From Pampus argenteus (lineage: Eukaryota > Chordata > Actinopteri > Scombriformes > Stromateidae): a stretch of 64,000 bases of DNA. The position numbers and the translations under genes are program-made. Shown here piece by piece: positions 24,946-37,981 of the stretch. Under the pieces are notes generated by a model. It worked only from the letters and a program-made list of their open reading frames with translations, ran no database searches and was not told the DNA's origin. Every line of letters begins with the position of its first letter. Within the stretch, counting starts at the first letter, position 1. The stretch covers positions 18,536,001 through 18,600,000 of the forward strand of contig CM072876.1 in the NCBI GenBank assembly GCA_036937835.1, read 5' to 3'.

Positions 24946-25617
24946 GGTCAAAACTGACAACTACAGTTTTTCTTAAACAACAAGCAATATTTTCAATCAA
25001 AACCATGTTTGCCATCAACAAGTAACTGATTTCTAATGATTAGGAGCACAAAACTCACTTCTGAGAGCTCCCTGCAGCTTTTACTGTAACATTTGTAAAA
25101 ATTGCTTTCTCTCAGGCCAAAACTGACAACTACAGTTTTTCTTAAACAAGGAGCAATATTTTCAATCAAAACCATGTTTGCCATCAACAAGTAACTGATT
25201 TCTAATGATTAGGAGCACAAAACTCACTTCTGAGAGCTTCCTGCAGCTTTTACTGTAACATTTGTAAAAATAGCTTTCTCTCAGCGAGAGAAGGTCAAAA
25301 CTGACAACTACAGTTTTTCCTAAACAACAAGCAATATTTTCAATCAAAACCATGTTTGCCATCAACAAGTAACTGATTTCTAATGATTAGGAGCACAAAA
25401 CTCACTTCTGAGAGCTTCCTGCAGCTTTTACTGTAACATTTGTAAAAATTGCTTTCTCTCAGGCCAAAACTGACAACTACAGTTTTTCTTAAACAAGGAG
25501 CAATATTTTCAATCAAAACCATGTTTGCCATCAACAAGTAACTGATTTCTAATGATTAGGAGCACAAAACTCACTTCTGAGAGCTTCCTGCAGCTTTTAC
25601 TGTAACATTTGTAAAAA

Positions 25618-28600
25618 TTGCTTTCTCTCAGGCCAAAACTGAGAACTACAGTTTTTCTTAAACAAGGAGCAATATTTTCAATCAAAACCATGTTTGCCAT
25701 CAACAAGTAACTGATTTCTAATGATTAGGAGCACAAAACTCACTTCTGAGAGCTTCCTGCAGCTTTTACTGTAACATTTGTAAAAATAGCTTTCTCTCAG
25801 CGAGAGAAGGTCAAAACTGACAACTACAGTTTTTCCTAAACAACAAGCAATATTTTCAATCAAAACCATGTTTGCCATCAACAAGTAACTGATTTCTAAT
25901 GATTAGGAGCACAAAACTCACTTCTGAGAGCTTCCTGCAGCTTTTACTGTAACATTTGTAAAAATTGCTTTCTCTCAGGCCAAAACTGACAACTACAGTT
26001 TTTCTTAAACAAGGAGCAATATTTTCAATCAAAACCATGTTTGCCATCAACAAGTAACTGATTTCTAATGATTAGGAGCACAAAACTCACTTCTGAGAGC
26101 TTCCTGCAGCTTTTACTGTAACATTTGTAAAAATTGCTTTCTCTCAGGCCAAAACTGACAACTACAGTTTTTCTTAAACAAGGAGCAATATGTTCAATCA
26201 AAACCATGTTTGCCATCAACAAGTAACTGATTTCTAATGATTAGGACCAAAAAACTCACTTCTGAGAGCTTCCTGCAGCTTTTACTGTAACATTTGTAAA
26301 AATAGCTTTCTCTCAGGCCAAAACTGACAACTACAGTTTTTCTTAAACAAGGAGCAATATTTTCAATCAAAACCATGTTTGCCATCAACAAGTAACTGAT
26401 TTCTAATGATTGGACCAAAAAACTCACTTCTGAGAGCTTCCTGCAGCTTTTACTGTAACATTTGTAAAAATTGCTTTCTCTCGGCGAGAGAAGGCCAAAA
26501 CTGACAACTACAGTTTTTCTTAAACAACAAGCAATATTTTCAATCAAAACCATGTTTGCCATCAACAAGTAACTGATTTCTAATGATTAGGAGCACAAAA
26601 CTCACTTCTGAGAGCTTCCTGCAGCTTTTACTGTAACATTTGTAAAAATTGCTTTCTCTCAGGCCAAAACTGACAACTACAGTTTTTCTTAAACAAGGAG
26701 CAATATTTTCAATCAAAACCATGTTTGCCATCAACAAGTAACTGATTTCTAATGATTGGACCAAAAAACTCACTTCTGAGAGCTTCCTGCAGCTTTTACT
26801 GTAACATTTGTAAAAATTGCTTTCTCTCGGCGAGAGAAGGCCAAAACTGACAACTACAGTTTTTCTTAAACAACAAGCAATATTTTCAATCAAAACCATC
26901 TTTTACTGTAACATTTGTAAAAATAGCTTTCTCTCAGGCCAAAACTGACAACTACAGTTTTTCTTAAACAAGGAGCAATATGTTCAATCAAAACCATGTT
27001 TGCCATCAACAAGTAACTGATTTCTAATGATTAGGACCAAAAAACTCACTTCTGAGAGCTTCCTGCAGCTTTTACTGTAACATTTGTAAAAATAGCTTTC
27101 TCTCAGGCCAAAACTGACAACTACAGTTTTTCTTAAACAAGGAGCAATATTTTCAATCAAAACCATGTTTGCCATCAACAAGTAACTGATTTCTAATGAT
27201 TGGACCAAAAAACTCACTTCTGAGAGCTTCCTGCAGCTTTTACTGTAACATTTGTAAAAATTGCTTTCTCTCGGCGAGAGAAGGCCAAAACTGACAACTA
27301 CAGTTTTTCTTAAACAACAAGCAATATTTTCAATCAAAACCATGTTTGCCATCAACAAGTAACTGATTTCTAATGATTAGGAGCACAAAACTCACTTCTG
27401 AGAGCTTCCTGCAGCTTTTACTGTAACATTTGTAAAAATTGCTTTCTCTCAGGCCAAAACTGACAACTACAGTTTTTCTTAAACAAGGAGCAATATTTTC
27501 AATCAAAACCATGTTTGCCCTCAACAAGTAATTGATTTCTAATGATTAGGACCAAAAAACTCACTTCTGAGAGCTTCCTGCAGCTTTTACTGTAACATTT
27601 GTAAAAAATAGCTTTCTCTCAGTGAGAGAAGGTCAAAACTGACAACTACAGTTTTTCTTAAACAACAAGCAATATTTTCAATCAAAACCATGTTTGCCAT
27701 CAACAAGTAACTGATTTCTAATGATTAGGAGCACAAAACTCACTTCTGAGAGCTCCCTGCAGCTTTTACTGTAACATTTGTAAAAATTGCTTTCTCTCAG
27801 GCCAAAACTGAGAACTACAGTTTTTCTTAAACAAGGAGCAATATTTTCAATCAAAACCATGTTTGCCATCAACAAGTAACTGATTTCTAATGATTAGGAG
27901 CACAAAACTCACTTCTGAGAGCTTCCTGCAGCTTTTACTGTAACATTTGTAAAAATAGCTTTCTCTCAGCGAGAGAAGGTCAAAACTGACAACTACAGTT
28001 TTTCCTAAACAACAAGCAATATTTTCAATCAAAACCATGTTTGCCATCAACAAGTAACTGATTTCTAATGATTAGGAGCACAAAACTCACTTCTGAGAGC
28101 TTCCTGCAGCTTTTACTGTAACATTTGTAAAAATTGCTTTCTCTCAGGCCAAAACTGACAACTACAGTTTTTCTTAAACAAGGAGCAATATTTTCAATCA
28201 AAACCATGTTTGCCATCAACAAGTAACTGATTTCTAATGATTAGGAGCACAAAACTCACTTCTGAGAGCTTCCTGCAGCTTTTACTGTAACATTTGTAAA
28301 AATAGCTTTCTCTCAGGCCAAAATGACAACTACAGTTTTTCTTAAACAACAAGCAATATTTTCAATCAAAACCATGTTTGCCATCAACAAGTAACTGATT
28401 TCTAATGATTAGGACCAAAAAACTCACTTCTGAGAGCTTCCTGCAGCTTTTACTGTAACATTTGTGAAAATTGCTTTCTCTCATGCCAAAACTGACAACT
28501 ACAGTTTTTCTTAAACAAGGAGCAATATTTTCAATCAAAACCATGTTTGCCATCAACAAGTAACTGATTTCTAATGATTAGGACCAAAAAACTCACTTCT

Positions 28601-28713
28601 GAGAGCTTCCTGTAGCTTTTACTGTAACATTTGTAAAAATAGCTTTCTCTCAGGCCAAAACTGACAACTACAGTTTTTCTTAAACAAGGAGCAATATTTT
28701 CAATCAAAACCAT
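25618..28713 (+). repeat. Mosaic satellite between block D copies
   Basis: Shuffled D-type monomers. Repeated trios of AGC-hairpin and AAAATTGC monomers recur at 516-bp spacing (25162 and 25678). CAATATGTTC occurs near 26190 without the out-of-register junction, and again after junction 2. Nothing but satellite is present. Confidence 0.88.
26900..27026 (+). repeat. Out-of-register junction 2
   Basis: Same ACCAT/CTTTTACTGT junction and CAATATGTTC marker. The monomer to its left is the GGC-hairpin, AAAATTGC, CAACAAGC type, not the AGAATGGGAAGG type found at junctions 1, 4 and 5. Confidence 0.93.
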
Positions 28714-28840
28714 CTTTTACTGTAACATTTGTAAAAATAGCTTTCTCTCAGGCCAAAACTGACAACTACAGTTTTTCTTAAACAAGGAGCAATATGTTCA
28801 ATCAAAACCATGTTTGCCATCAACAAGTAACTGATTTCTA
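28714..28840 (+). repeat. Out-of-register junction 3 (start of 3.2-kb unit 1)
   Basis: Same junction and downstream marker. The left neighbour is a 169-bp monomer with a private TCCTGTAGC change that loses the PstI site. Confidence 0.93.
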
Positions 28841-31800
28841 ATGATTAGGACCAAAAAACTCACTTCTGAGAGCTTCCTGCAGCTTTTACTGTAACATTTG
28901 TAAAAATAGCTTTCTCTCAGGCCAAAACTGACAACTACAGTTTTTCTTAAACAAGGAGCAATATTTTCAATCAAAACCATGTTTGCCATCAACAAGTAAC
29001 TGATTTCTAATGATTGGACCAAAAAACTCACTTCTGAGAGCTTCCTGCAGCTTTTACTGTAACATTTGTAAAAATTGCTTTCTCTCGGCGAGAGAAGGCC
29101 AAAACTGACAACTACAGTTTTTCTTAAACAACAAGCAATATTTTCAATCAAAACCATGTTTGCCATCAACAAGTAACTGATTTCTAATGATTAGGAGCAC
29201 AAAACTCACTTCTGAGAGCTTCCTGCAGCTTTTACTGTAACATTTGTAAAAATTGCTTTCTCTCAGGCCAAAACTGACAACTACAGTTTTTCTTAAACAA
29301 GGAGCAATATTTTCAATCAAAACCATGTTTGCCATCAACAAGTAACTGATTTCTAATGATGAGGAGCACAAAACTCACTTCTGAGAGCTTCCTGCAGCTT
29401 TTACTGTAACATTTGTAAAAATAGCTTTCTCTCTGTGAGAGAAGGCCAAAACTGACAACTACAGTTTTTCTTAAACAAGGAGCAATATTTTCAATCAAAA
29501 CCATGTTTGCCATCAACAAGTAATTGATTTCTAATGATTAGGACCAAAAAACTCACTTCTGAGAGCTTCCTGCAGCTTTTACTGTAACATTTGTAAAAAT
29601 AGCTTTCTCTCAGTGAGAGAAGGTCAAAACTGACAACTACAGTTTTTCTTAAACAACAAGCAATATTTTCAATCAAAACCATGTTTGCCATCAACAAGTA
29701 ACTGATTTCTAATGATTAGGAGCACAAAACTCACTTCTGAGAGCTCCCTGCAGCTTTTACTGTAACATTTGTAAAAATTGCTTTCTCTCAGGCCAAAACT
29801 GACAACTACAGTTTTTCTTAAACAAGGAGCAATATTTTCAATCAAAACCATGTTTGCCATCAACAAGTAACTGATTTCTAATGATTAGGAGCACAAAACT
29901 CACTTCTGAGAGCTTCCTGCAGCTTTTACTGTAACATTTGTAAAAATAGCTTTCTCTCAGCGAGAGAAGGTCAAAACTGACAACTACAGTTTTTCCTAAA
30001 CAACAAGCAATATTTTCAATCAAAACCATGTTTGCCATCAACAAGTAACTGATTTCTAATGATTAGGAGCACAAAACTCACTTCTGAGAGCTTCCTGCAG
30101 CTTTTACTGTAACATTTGTAAAAATTGCTTTCTCTCAGGCCAAAACTGACAACTACAGTTTTTCTTAAACAAGGAGCAATATTTTCAATCAAAACCATGT
30201 TTGCCATCAACAAGTAACTGATTTCTAATGATTAGGAGCACAAAACTCACTTCTGAGAGCTTCCTGCAGCTTTTACTGTAACATTTGTAAAAATAGCTTT
30301 CTCTCAGGCCAAAATGACAACTACAGTTTTTCTTAAACAACAAGCAATATTTTCAATCAAAACCATGTTTGCCATCAACAAGTAACTGATTTCTAATGAT
30401 TAGGACCAAAAAACTCACTTCTGAGAGCTTCCTGCAGCTTTTACTGTAACATTTGTAAAAATAGCTTTCTCTCAGCGAGAGAAGGTCAAAACTGACAACT
30501 ACAGTTTTTCTTAAACAAGGAGCAATATTTTCAATCAAAACCATGTTTGCCATCAACAAGTAACTGATTTCTAATGATTAGGACCAAAAAACTCACTTCT
30601 GAGAGCTTCCTGCAGCTTTTACTGTAACATTTGTAAAAATAGCTTTCTCTCAAGCCAAAATGACAACTACAGTTTTTCTTAAACAACAAGCAATATTTTC
30701 AATCAAAACCATGTTTGCCATCAACAAGTAACTGATTTCTAATGATTAGGAGCACAAAACTCACTTCTGAGAGCTTCCTGCAGCTGTTACTGTAACATTT
30801 GTAAAAATAGCTTTCTCTCTGTGAGAGAAGGCCAAAACTGACAACTACAGTTTTTCTTAAACAAGGAGCAATATTTTCAATCAAAACCATGTTTGCCATC
30901 AACAAGTAACTGATTTCTAATGATTAGGACCAAAAAACTCACTTCTGAGAGCTTCCTGCAGCTTTTACTGTAACATTTGTAAAAATAGCTTTCTCTCAGC
31001 CAGAGAAGGTCAAAACTGACAACTACAGTTTTTCCTAAACAACAAGCAATATTTTCAATCAAAACCATGTTTGCCATCAACAAGTAACTGATTTCTAATG
31101 ATTAGGAGCACAAAACTCACTTCTGAGAGCTTCCTGCAGCTTTTACTGTAACATTTGTAAAAATTGCTTTCTCTCAGGCCAAAACTGACAACTACAGTTT
31201 TTCTTAAACAAGGAGCAATATTTTCAATCAAAACCATGTTTGCCATCAACAAGTAACTGATTTCTAATGATTAGGAGCACAAAACTCACTTCTGAGAGCT
31301 TCCTGCAGCTTTTACTGTAACATTTGTAAAAATAGCTTTCTCTCAGGCCAAAACTGACAACTACAGTTTTTCTTAAACAACAAGCAATATTTTCAATCAA
31401 AACCATGTTTGCCATCAACAAGTAACTGATTTCTAATGATTAGGAGCACAAAACTCACTTCTGAGAGCTTCCTGCAGCTTTTACTGTAACATTTGTAAAA
31501 AATAGCTTTCTCTCAGGCCAAAATGACAACTACAGTTTTTCTTAAACAACAAGCAATATTTTCAATCAAAACCATGTTTGCCATCAACAAGTAACTGATT
31601 TCTAATGATTAGGACCAAAAAACTCACTTCTGAGAGCTTCCTGCAGCTTTTACTGTAACATTTGTAAAAATAGCTTTCTCTCTGCGAGAGAAGGCCAAAA
31701 CTGACAACTACAGTTTTTCTTAAACAAGGAGCAATATTTTCAATCAAAACCATGTTTGCCATCAACAAGTAACTGATTTCTAATGATTAGGAGCACAAAA

Positions 31801-31931
31801 CTCACTTCTGAGAGCTTCCTGCAGCTTTTACTGTAACATTTGTAAAAATAGCTTTCTCTCAGAATGGGAAGGCCAAAACTGACAACTACAGTTTTTCTTA
31901 AACAAGGAGCAATATTTTCAATCAAAACCAT
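28714..31931 (+). repeat. Block D tandem unit 1 (3218 bp)
   Basis: Nineteen monomers, the first one truncated, are repeated directly in 31932-35150. Differences found: C at 29099 against T at 32317, T at 29471 against G at 32689 and C at 31001 against G at 34220 (hairpin arm broken here), plus one extra A in unit 2 near 34200. The last two monomers match the end of block A (8473-8842 and 23668-24037). Confidence 0.92.
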
Positions 31932-32058
31932 CTTTTACTGTAACATTTGTAAAAATAGCTTTCTCTCAGGCCAAAACTGACAACTACAGTTTTTCTTAAA
32001 CAAGGAGCAATATGTTCAATCAAAACCATGTTTGCCATCAACAAGTAACTGATTTCTA
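31932..32058 (+). repeat. Out-of-register junction 4 (start of 3.2-kb unit 2)
   Basis: Same junction, preceded by the AGAATGGGAAGG monomer as at junction 1. Spacing from junction 3 is 3218 bp. Confidence 0.93.
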
Positions 32059-35000
32059 ATGATTAGGACCAAAAAACTCACTTCTGAGAGCTTCCTGCAG
32101 CTTTTACTGTAACATTTGTAAAAATAGCTTTCTCTCAGGCCAAAACTGACAACTACAGTTTTTCTTAAACAAGGAGCAATATTTTCAATCAAAACCATGT
32201 TTGCCATCAACAAGTAACTGATTTCTAATGATTGGACCAAAAAACTCACTTCTGAGAGCTTCCTGCAGCTTTTACTGTAACATTTGTAAAAATTGCTTTC
32301 TCTCGGCGAGAGAAGGTCAAAACTGACAACTACAGTTTTTCTTAAACAACAAGCAATATTTTCAATCAAAACCATGTTTGCCATCAACAAGTAACTGATT
32401 TCTAATGATTAGGAGCACAAAACTCACTTCTGAGAGCTTCCTGCAGCTTTTACTGTAACATTTGTAAAAATTGCTTTCTCTCAGGCCAAAACTGACAACT
32501 ACAGTTTTTCTTAAACAAGGAGCAATATTTTCAATCAAAACCATGTTTGCCATCAACAAGTAACTGATTTCTAATGATGAGGAGCACAAAACTCACTTCT
32601 GAGAGCTTCCTGCAGCTTTTACTGTAACATTTGTAAAAATAGCTTTCTCTCTGTGAGAGAAGGCCAAAACTGACAACTACAGTTTTTCGTAAACAAGGAG
32701 CAATATTTTCAATCAAAACCATGTTTGCCATCAACAAGTAATTGATTTCTAATGATTAGGACCAAAAAACTCACTTCTGAGAGCTTCCTGCAGCTTTTAC
32801 TGTAACATTTGTAAAAATAGCTTTCTCTCAGTGAGAGAAGGTCAAAACTGACAACTACAGTTTTTCTTAAACAACAAGCAATATTTTCAATCAAAACCAT
32901 GTTTGCCATCAACAAGTAACTGATTTCTAATGATTAGGAGCACAAAACTCACTTCTGAGAGCTCCCTGCAGCTTTTACTGTAACATTTGTAAAAATTGCT
33001 TTCTCTCAGGCCAAAACTGACAACTACAGTTTTTCTTAAACAAGGAGCAATATTTTCAATCAAAACCATGTTTGCCATCAACAAGTAACTGATTTCTAAT
33101 GATTAGGAGCACAAAACTCACTTCTGAGAGCTTCCTGCAGCTTTTACTGTAACATTTGTAAAAATAGCTTTCTCTCAGCGAGAGAAGGTCAAAACTGACA
33201 ACTACAGTTTTTCCTAAACAACAAGCAATATTTTCAATCAAAACCATGTTTGCCATCAACAAGTAACTGATTTCTAATGATTAGGAGCACAAAACTCACT
33301 TCTGAGAGCTTCCTGCAGCTTTTACTGTAACATTTGTAAAAATTGCTTTCTCTCAGGCCAAAACTGACAACTACAGTTTTTCTTAAACAAGGAGCAATAT
33401 TTTCAATCAAAACCATGTTTGCCATCAACAAGTAACTGATTTCTAATGATTAGGAGCACAAAACTCACTTCTGAGAGCTTCCTGCAGCTTTTACTGTAAC
33501 ATTTGTAAAAATAGCTTTCTCTCAGGCCAAAATGACAACTACAGTTTTTCTTAAACAACAAGCAATATTTTCAATCAAAACCATGTTTGCCATCAACAAG
33601 TAACTGATTTCTAATGATTAGGACCAAAAAACTCACTTCTGAGAGCTTCCTGCAGCTTTTACTGTAACATTTGTAAAAATAGCTTTCTCTCAGCGAGAGA
33701 AGGTCAAAACTGACAACTACAGTTTTTCTTAAACAAGGAGCAATATTTTCAATCAAAACCATGTTTGCCATCAACAAGTAACTGATTTCTAATGATTAGG
33801 ACCAAAAAACTCACTTCTGAGAGCTTCCTGCAGCTTTTACTGTAACATTTGTAAAAATAGCTTTCTCTCAAGCCAAAATGACAACTACAGTTTTTCTTAA
33901 ACAACAAGCAATATTTTCAATCAAAACCATGTTTGCCATCAACAAGTAACTGATTTCTAATGATTAGGAGCACAAAACTCACTTCTGAGAGCTTCCTGCA
34001 GCTGTTACTGTAACATTTGTAAAAATAGCTTTCTCTCTGTGAGAGAAGGCCAAAACTGACAACTACAGTTTTTCTTAAACAAGGAGCAATATTTTCAATC
34101 AAAACCATGTTTGCCATCAACAAGTAACTGATTTCTAATGATTAGGACCAAAAAACTCACTTCTGAGAGCTTCCTGCAGCTTTTACTGTAACATTTGTAA
34201 AAAATAGCTTTCTCTCAGCGAGAGAAGGTCAAAACTGACAACTACAGTTTTTCCTAAACAACAAGCAATATTTTCAATCAAAACCATGTTTGCCATCAAC
34301 AAGTAACTGATTTCTAATGATTAGGAGCACAAAACTCACTTCTGAGAGCTTCCTGCAGCTTTTACTGTAACATTTGTAAAAATTGCTTTCTCTCAGGCCA
34401 AAACTGACAACTACAGTTTTTCTTAAACAAGGAGCAATATTTTCAATCAAAACCATGTTTGCCATCAACAAGTAACTGATTTCTAATGATTAGGAGCACA
34501 AAACTCACTTCTGAGAGCTTCCTGCAGCTTTTACTGTAACATTTGTAAAAATAGCTTTCTCTCAGGCCAAAACTGACAACTACAGTTTTTCTTAAACAAC
34601 AAGCAATATTTTCAATCAAAACCATGTTTGCCATCAACAAGTAACTGATTTCTAATGATTAGGAGCACAAAACTCACTTCTGAGAGCTTCCTGCAGCTTT
34701 TACTGTAACATTTGTAAAAAATAGCTTTCTCTCAGGCCAAAATGACAACTACAGTTTTTCTTAAACAACAAGCAATATTTTCAATCAAAACCATGTTTGC
34801 CATCAACAAGTAACTGATTTCTAATGATTAGGACCAAAAAACTCACTTCTGAGAGCTTCCTGCAGCTTTTACTGTAACATTTGTAAAAATAGCTTTCTCT
34901 CTGCGAGAGAAGGCCAAAACTGACAACTACAGTTTTTCTTAAACAAGGAGCAATATTTTCAATCAAAACCATGTTTGCCATCAACAAGTAACTGATTTCT

Positions 35001-35150
35001 AATGATTAGGAGCACAAAACTCACTTCTGAGAGCTTCCTGCAGCTTTTACTGTAACATTTGTAAAAATAGCTTTCTCTCAGAATGGGAAGGCCAAAACTG
35101 ACAACTACAGTTTTTCTTAAACAAGGAGCAATATTTTCAATCAAAACCAT
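31932..35150 (+). repeat. Block D tandem unit 2 (3219 bp)
   Basis: Direct repeat of 28714-31931, differing by the three substitutions and one A insertion listed there. It ends at an identical out-of-register junction. Confidence 0.92.
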
Positions 35151-35277
35151 CTTTTACTGTAACATTTGTAAAAATAGCTTTCTCTCAGGCCAAAACTGAC
35201 AACTACAGTTTTTCTTAAACAAGGAGCAATATGTTCAATCAAAACCATGTTTGCCATCAACAAGTAACTGATTTCTA
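35151..35277 (+). repeat. Out-of-register junction 5 (start of partial unit 3)
   Basis: Same junction, preceded by the AGAATGGGAAGG monomer. Spacing from junction 4 is 3219 bp. Confidence 0.93.
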
Positions 35278-35789
35278 ATGATTAGGACCAAAAAACTCAC
35301 TTCTGAGAGCTTCCTGCAGCTTTTACTGTAACATTTGTAAAAATAGCTTTCTCTCAGGCCAAAACTGACAACTACAGTTTTTCTTAAACAAGGAGCAATA
35401 TTTTCAATCAAAACCATGTTTGCCATCAACAAGTAACTGATTTCTAATGATTGGACCAAAAAACTCACTTCTGAGAGCTTCCTGCAGCTTTTACTGTAAC
35501 ATTTGTAAAAATTGCTTTCTCTCGGCGAGAGAAGGCCAAAACTGACAACTACAGTTTTTCTTAAACAACAAGCAATATTTTCAATCAAAACCATGTTTGC
35601 CATCAACAAGCAACTGATTTCTAATGATTAGGAGCACAAAACTCACTTCTGAGAGCTTCCTGCAGCTTTTACTGTAACATTTGTAAAAATTGCTTTCTCT
35701 CAGGCCAAAACTGACAACTACAGTTTTTCTTAAACAAGGAGCAATATTTTCAATCAAAACCATGTTTGCCATCAACAAGTAACTGATTT
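35151..35789 (+). repeat. Block D partial unit 3
   Basis: This continues the 3219-bp register for about 640 bp. Identity falls where unit 2 reads GATGAGG and this copy reads GATTAGG. The next monomer has a private TGCAAAAGAAGG form of the hairpin. Confidence 0.85.
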
Positions 35790-37261
35790 CTAATGATTAG
35801 GAGCACAAAACTCACTTCTGAGAGCTTTCTGCAGCTTTTACTGTAACATTTGTAAAAATAGCTTTCTCTCTGCAAAAGAAGGCCAAAACTGACAACTACA
35901 GTTTTTCTTAAACAAGGAGCAATATTTTCAATCAAAACCATGTTTGCCATCAACAAGTAACTGATTTCTAATGATTAGGAGCACAAAACTCACTTCTGAG
36001 AGCTTCCTGCAGCTTTTACTGTAACATTTGTAAAAATAGCTTTCTCTCAGGCCAAAACTGACAACTAGAGTTTTTCTTAAACAACAAGCAATATTTTCAA
36101 TCAAAACCATGTTTGCCATCAACAAGTAACTGATTTCTAATGATTAGGAGCACAAAACTCACTTCTGAGAGCTTCCTGCAGCTTTTACTGTAACATTTGT
36201 AAAAATAGCTTTCTCTCAGGCCAAAATGACAACTACAGTTTTTCTTAAACAACAAGCAATATTTTCAATCAAAACCATGTTTGCCATCAACAAGTAACTG
36301 ATTTCTAATGATTAGGAGCACAAAACTCACTTCTGAGAGCTTCCTGCAGCTGTTACTGTAACATTTGTAAAAATAGCTTTCTCTCTGTGAGAGAAGGCCA
36401 AAACTGACAACTACAGTTTTTCTTAAACAAGGAGCAATATTTTCAATCAAAACCATGTTTTCCATCAACAAGTAACTGATTTCTAATGATTAGGACCAAA
36501 AAACTCACTTCTGAGAGCTTCCTGCAGCTTTTACTGTAACATTTGTAAAAATACCTTTCTCTCAGCGAGAGAAGGTCAAAACTGACAACTACAGTTTTTC
36601 TTAAACAAGGAGCAATATTTTCAATCAAAACCATGTTTGCCATCAACAACTAACTGATTTCTAATGATTAGGAGCACAAAACTCACTTCTGAGAGCTTCC
36701 TGCAGCTTTTACTGTAACATTTGTAAAAATAGCTTTCTCTCAGGCCAAAACTGACAACTACAGTTTTTCTTAAACAAGGAGCAATATTTTCAATCAAAAC
36801 CATGTTTGCCATCAACAAGTAACTGATTTCTAATGATTAGGACCAAAAAACTCACTTCTGAGAGCTTCCTGCAGCTTTTACTGTAACATTTGTAAAAATA
36901 GCTTTCTCTCAGCGAGAGAAGGTCAAAACTGACAACTACAGTTTTTCTTAAACAACAAGCAATATTTTCAATCAAAACCATGTTTGCCATCAACAAGTAA
37001 CTGATTTCTAATGATTAGGAGCACAAAACTCACTTCTGAGAGCTTCCTGCAGCTTTTTCTGTAACATTTGTAAAAATTGCTTTCTCTCAGGCCAAAACTG
37101 ACAACTACAGTTTTTCTTAAACAAGGAGCAATATTTTCAATCAAAACCATGTTTGCCATCAACAAGTAACTGATTTCTAATGATTAGGAGCACAAAACTC
37201 ACTTCTGAGAGCTTCCTGCAGCTTTTACTGTAACATTTGTAAAAATAGCTTTCTCTCAGGC
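35790..37261 (+). repeat. Mosaic satellite before block E
   Basis: About eight to nine ordinary monomers with private changes, such as CTAGAG near 36066 that breaks the common dyad, GTTTTCCATC near 36460 and ATACCTTTCT near 36552. No other feature seen. Confidence 0.88.
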
Positions 37262-37981
37262 CAAAACTGACAACTACAGTTTTTCTTAAACAACAAGCAA
37301 TATTTTCAATCAAAACCATGTTTGCCATCAACAAGTAACTGATTTCTAATGATTAGGAGCACAAAACTCACTTCTGAGAGCTTCCTGCAGCTTTTACTGT
37401 AACATTTGTAAAAATAGCTTTCTCTCAGGCCAAAACTGACAACTACAGTTTTTCTTAAACAACAAGCAATATTTTCAATCAAAACCATGTTTGCCATCAA
37501 CAAGTAACTGATTTCTAATGATTAGGAGCACAAAACTCACTTCTGAGAGCTTCCTGCAGCTTTTACTGTAACATTTGTAAAAATTGCTTTCTCTCAGGCC
37601 AAAACTGACAACTACAGTTTTTCTTAAACAAGGAGCAATATTTTCAATCAAAACCATGTTTGCCATCAACAAGTAACTGATTTCTAATGATTAGGAGCAC
37701 AAAACTCACTTCTGAGAGCTTCCTGCAGCTTTTACTGTAACATTTGTAAAAATAGCTTTCTCTCAGGCCAAAACTGACAACTACAGTTTTTCTTAAACAA
37801 CAAGCAATATTTTCAATCAAAACCATGTTTGCCATCAACAAGTAACTGATTTCTAATGATTAGGAGCACAAAACTCACTTCTGAGAGCTTCCTGCAGCTT
37901 TTACTGTAACATTTGTAAAAAATAGCTTTCTCTCAGGCCAAAATGACAACTACAGTTTTTCTTAAACAACAAGCAATATTT

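Larger units (their letters stand above)
24038..25617 (+). repeat. Block D, founder-like partial copy
   Basis: This matches 28714-30293 at offset 4676, including the GATGAGGAGC, TAATTGATTTC and GAGCTCCCTG markers. The match stops where AAAATTGC here faces AAAATAGC near 30294. Confidence 0.85.

Noticed and set aside
24038..35277. Transposable-element insertion or target-site duplication at the five junctions
   Set aside because: There is no inserted sequence, no terminal inverted repeat and no target duplication. Both sides are satellite in a shifted phase, which fits deletion.
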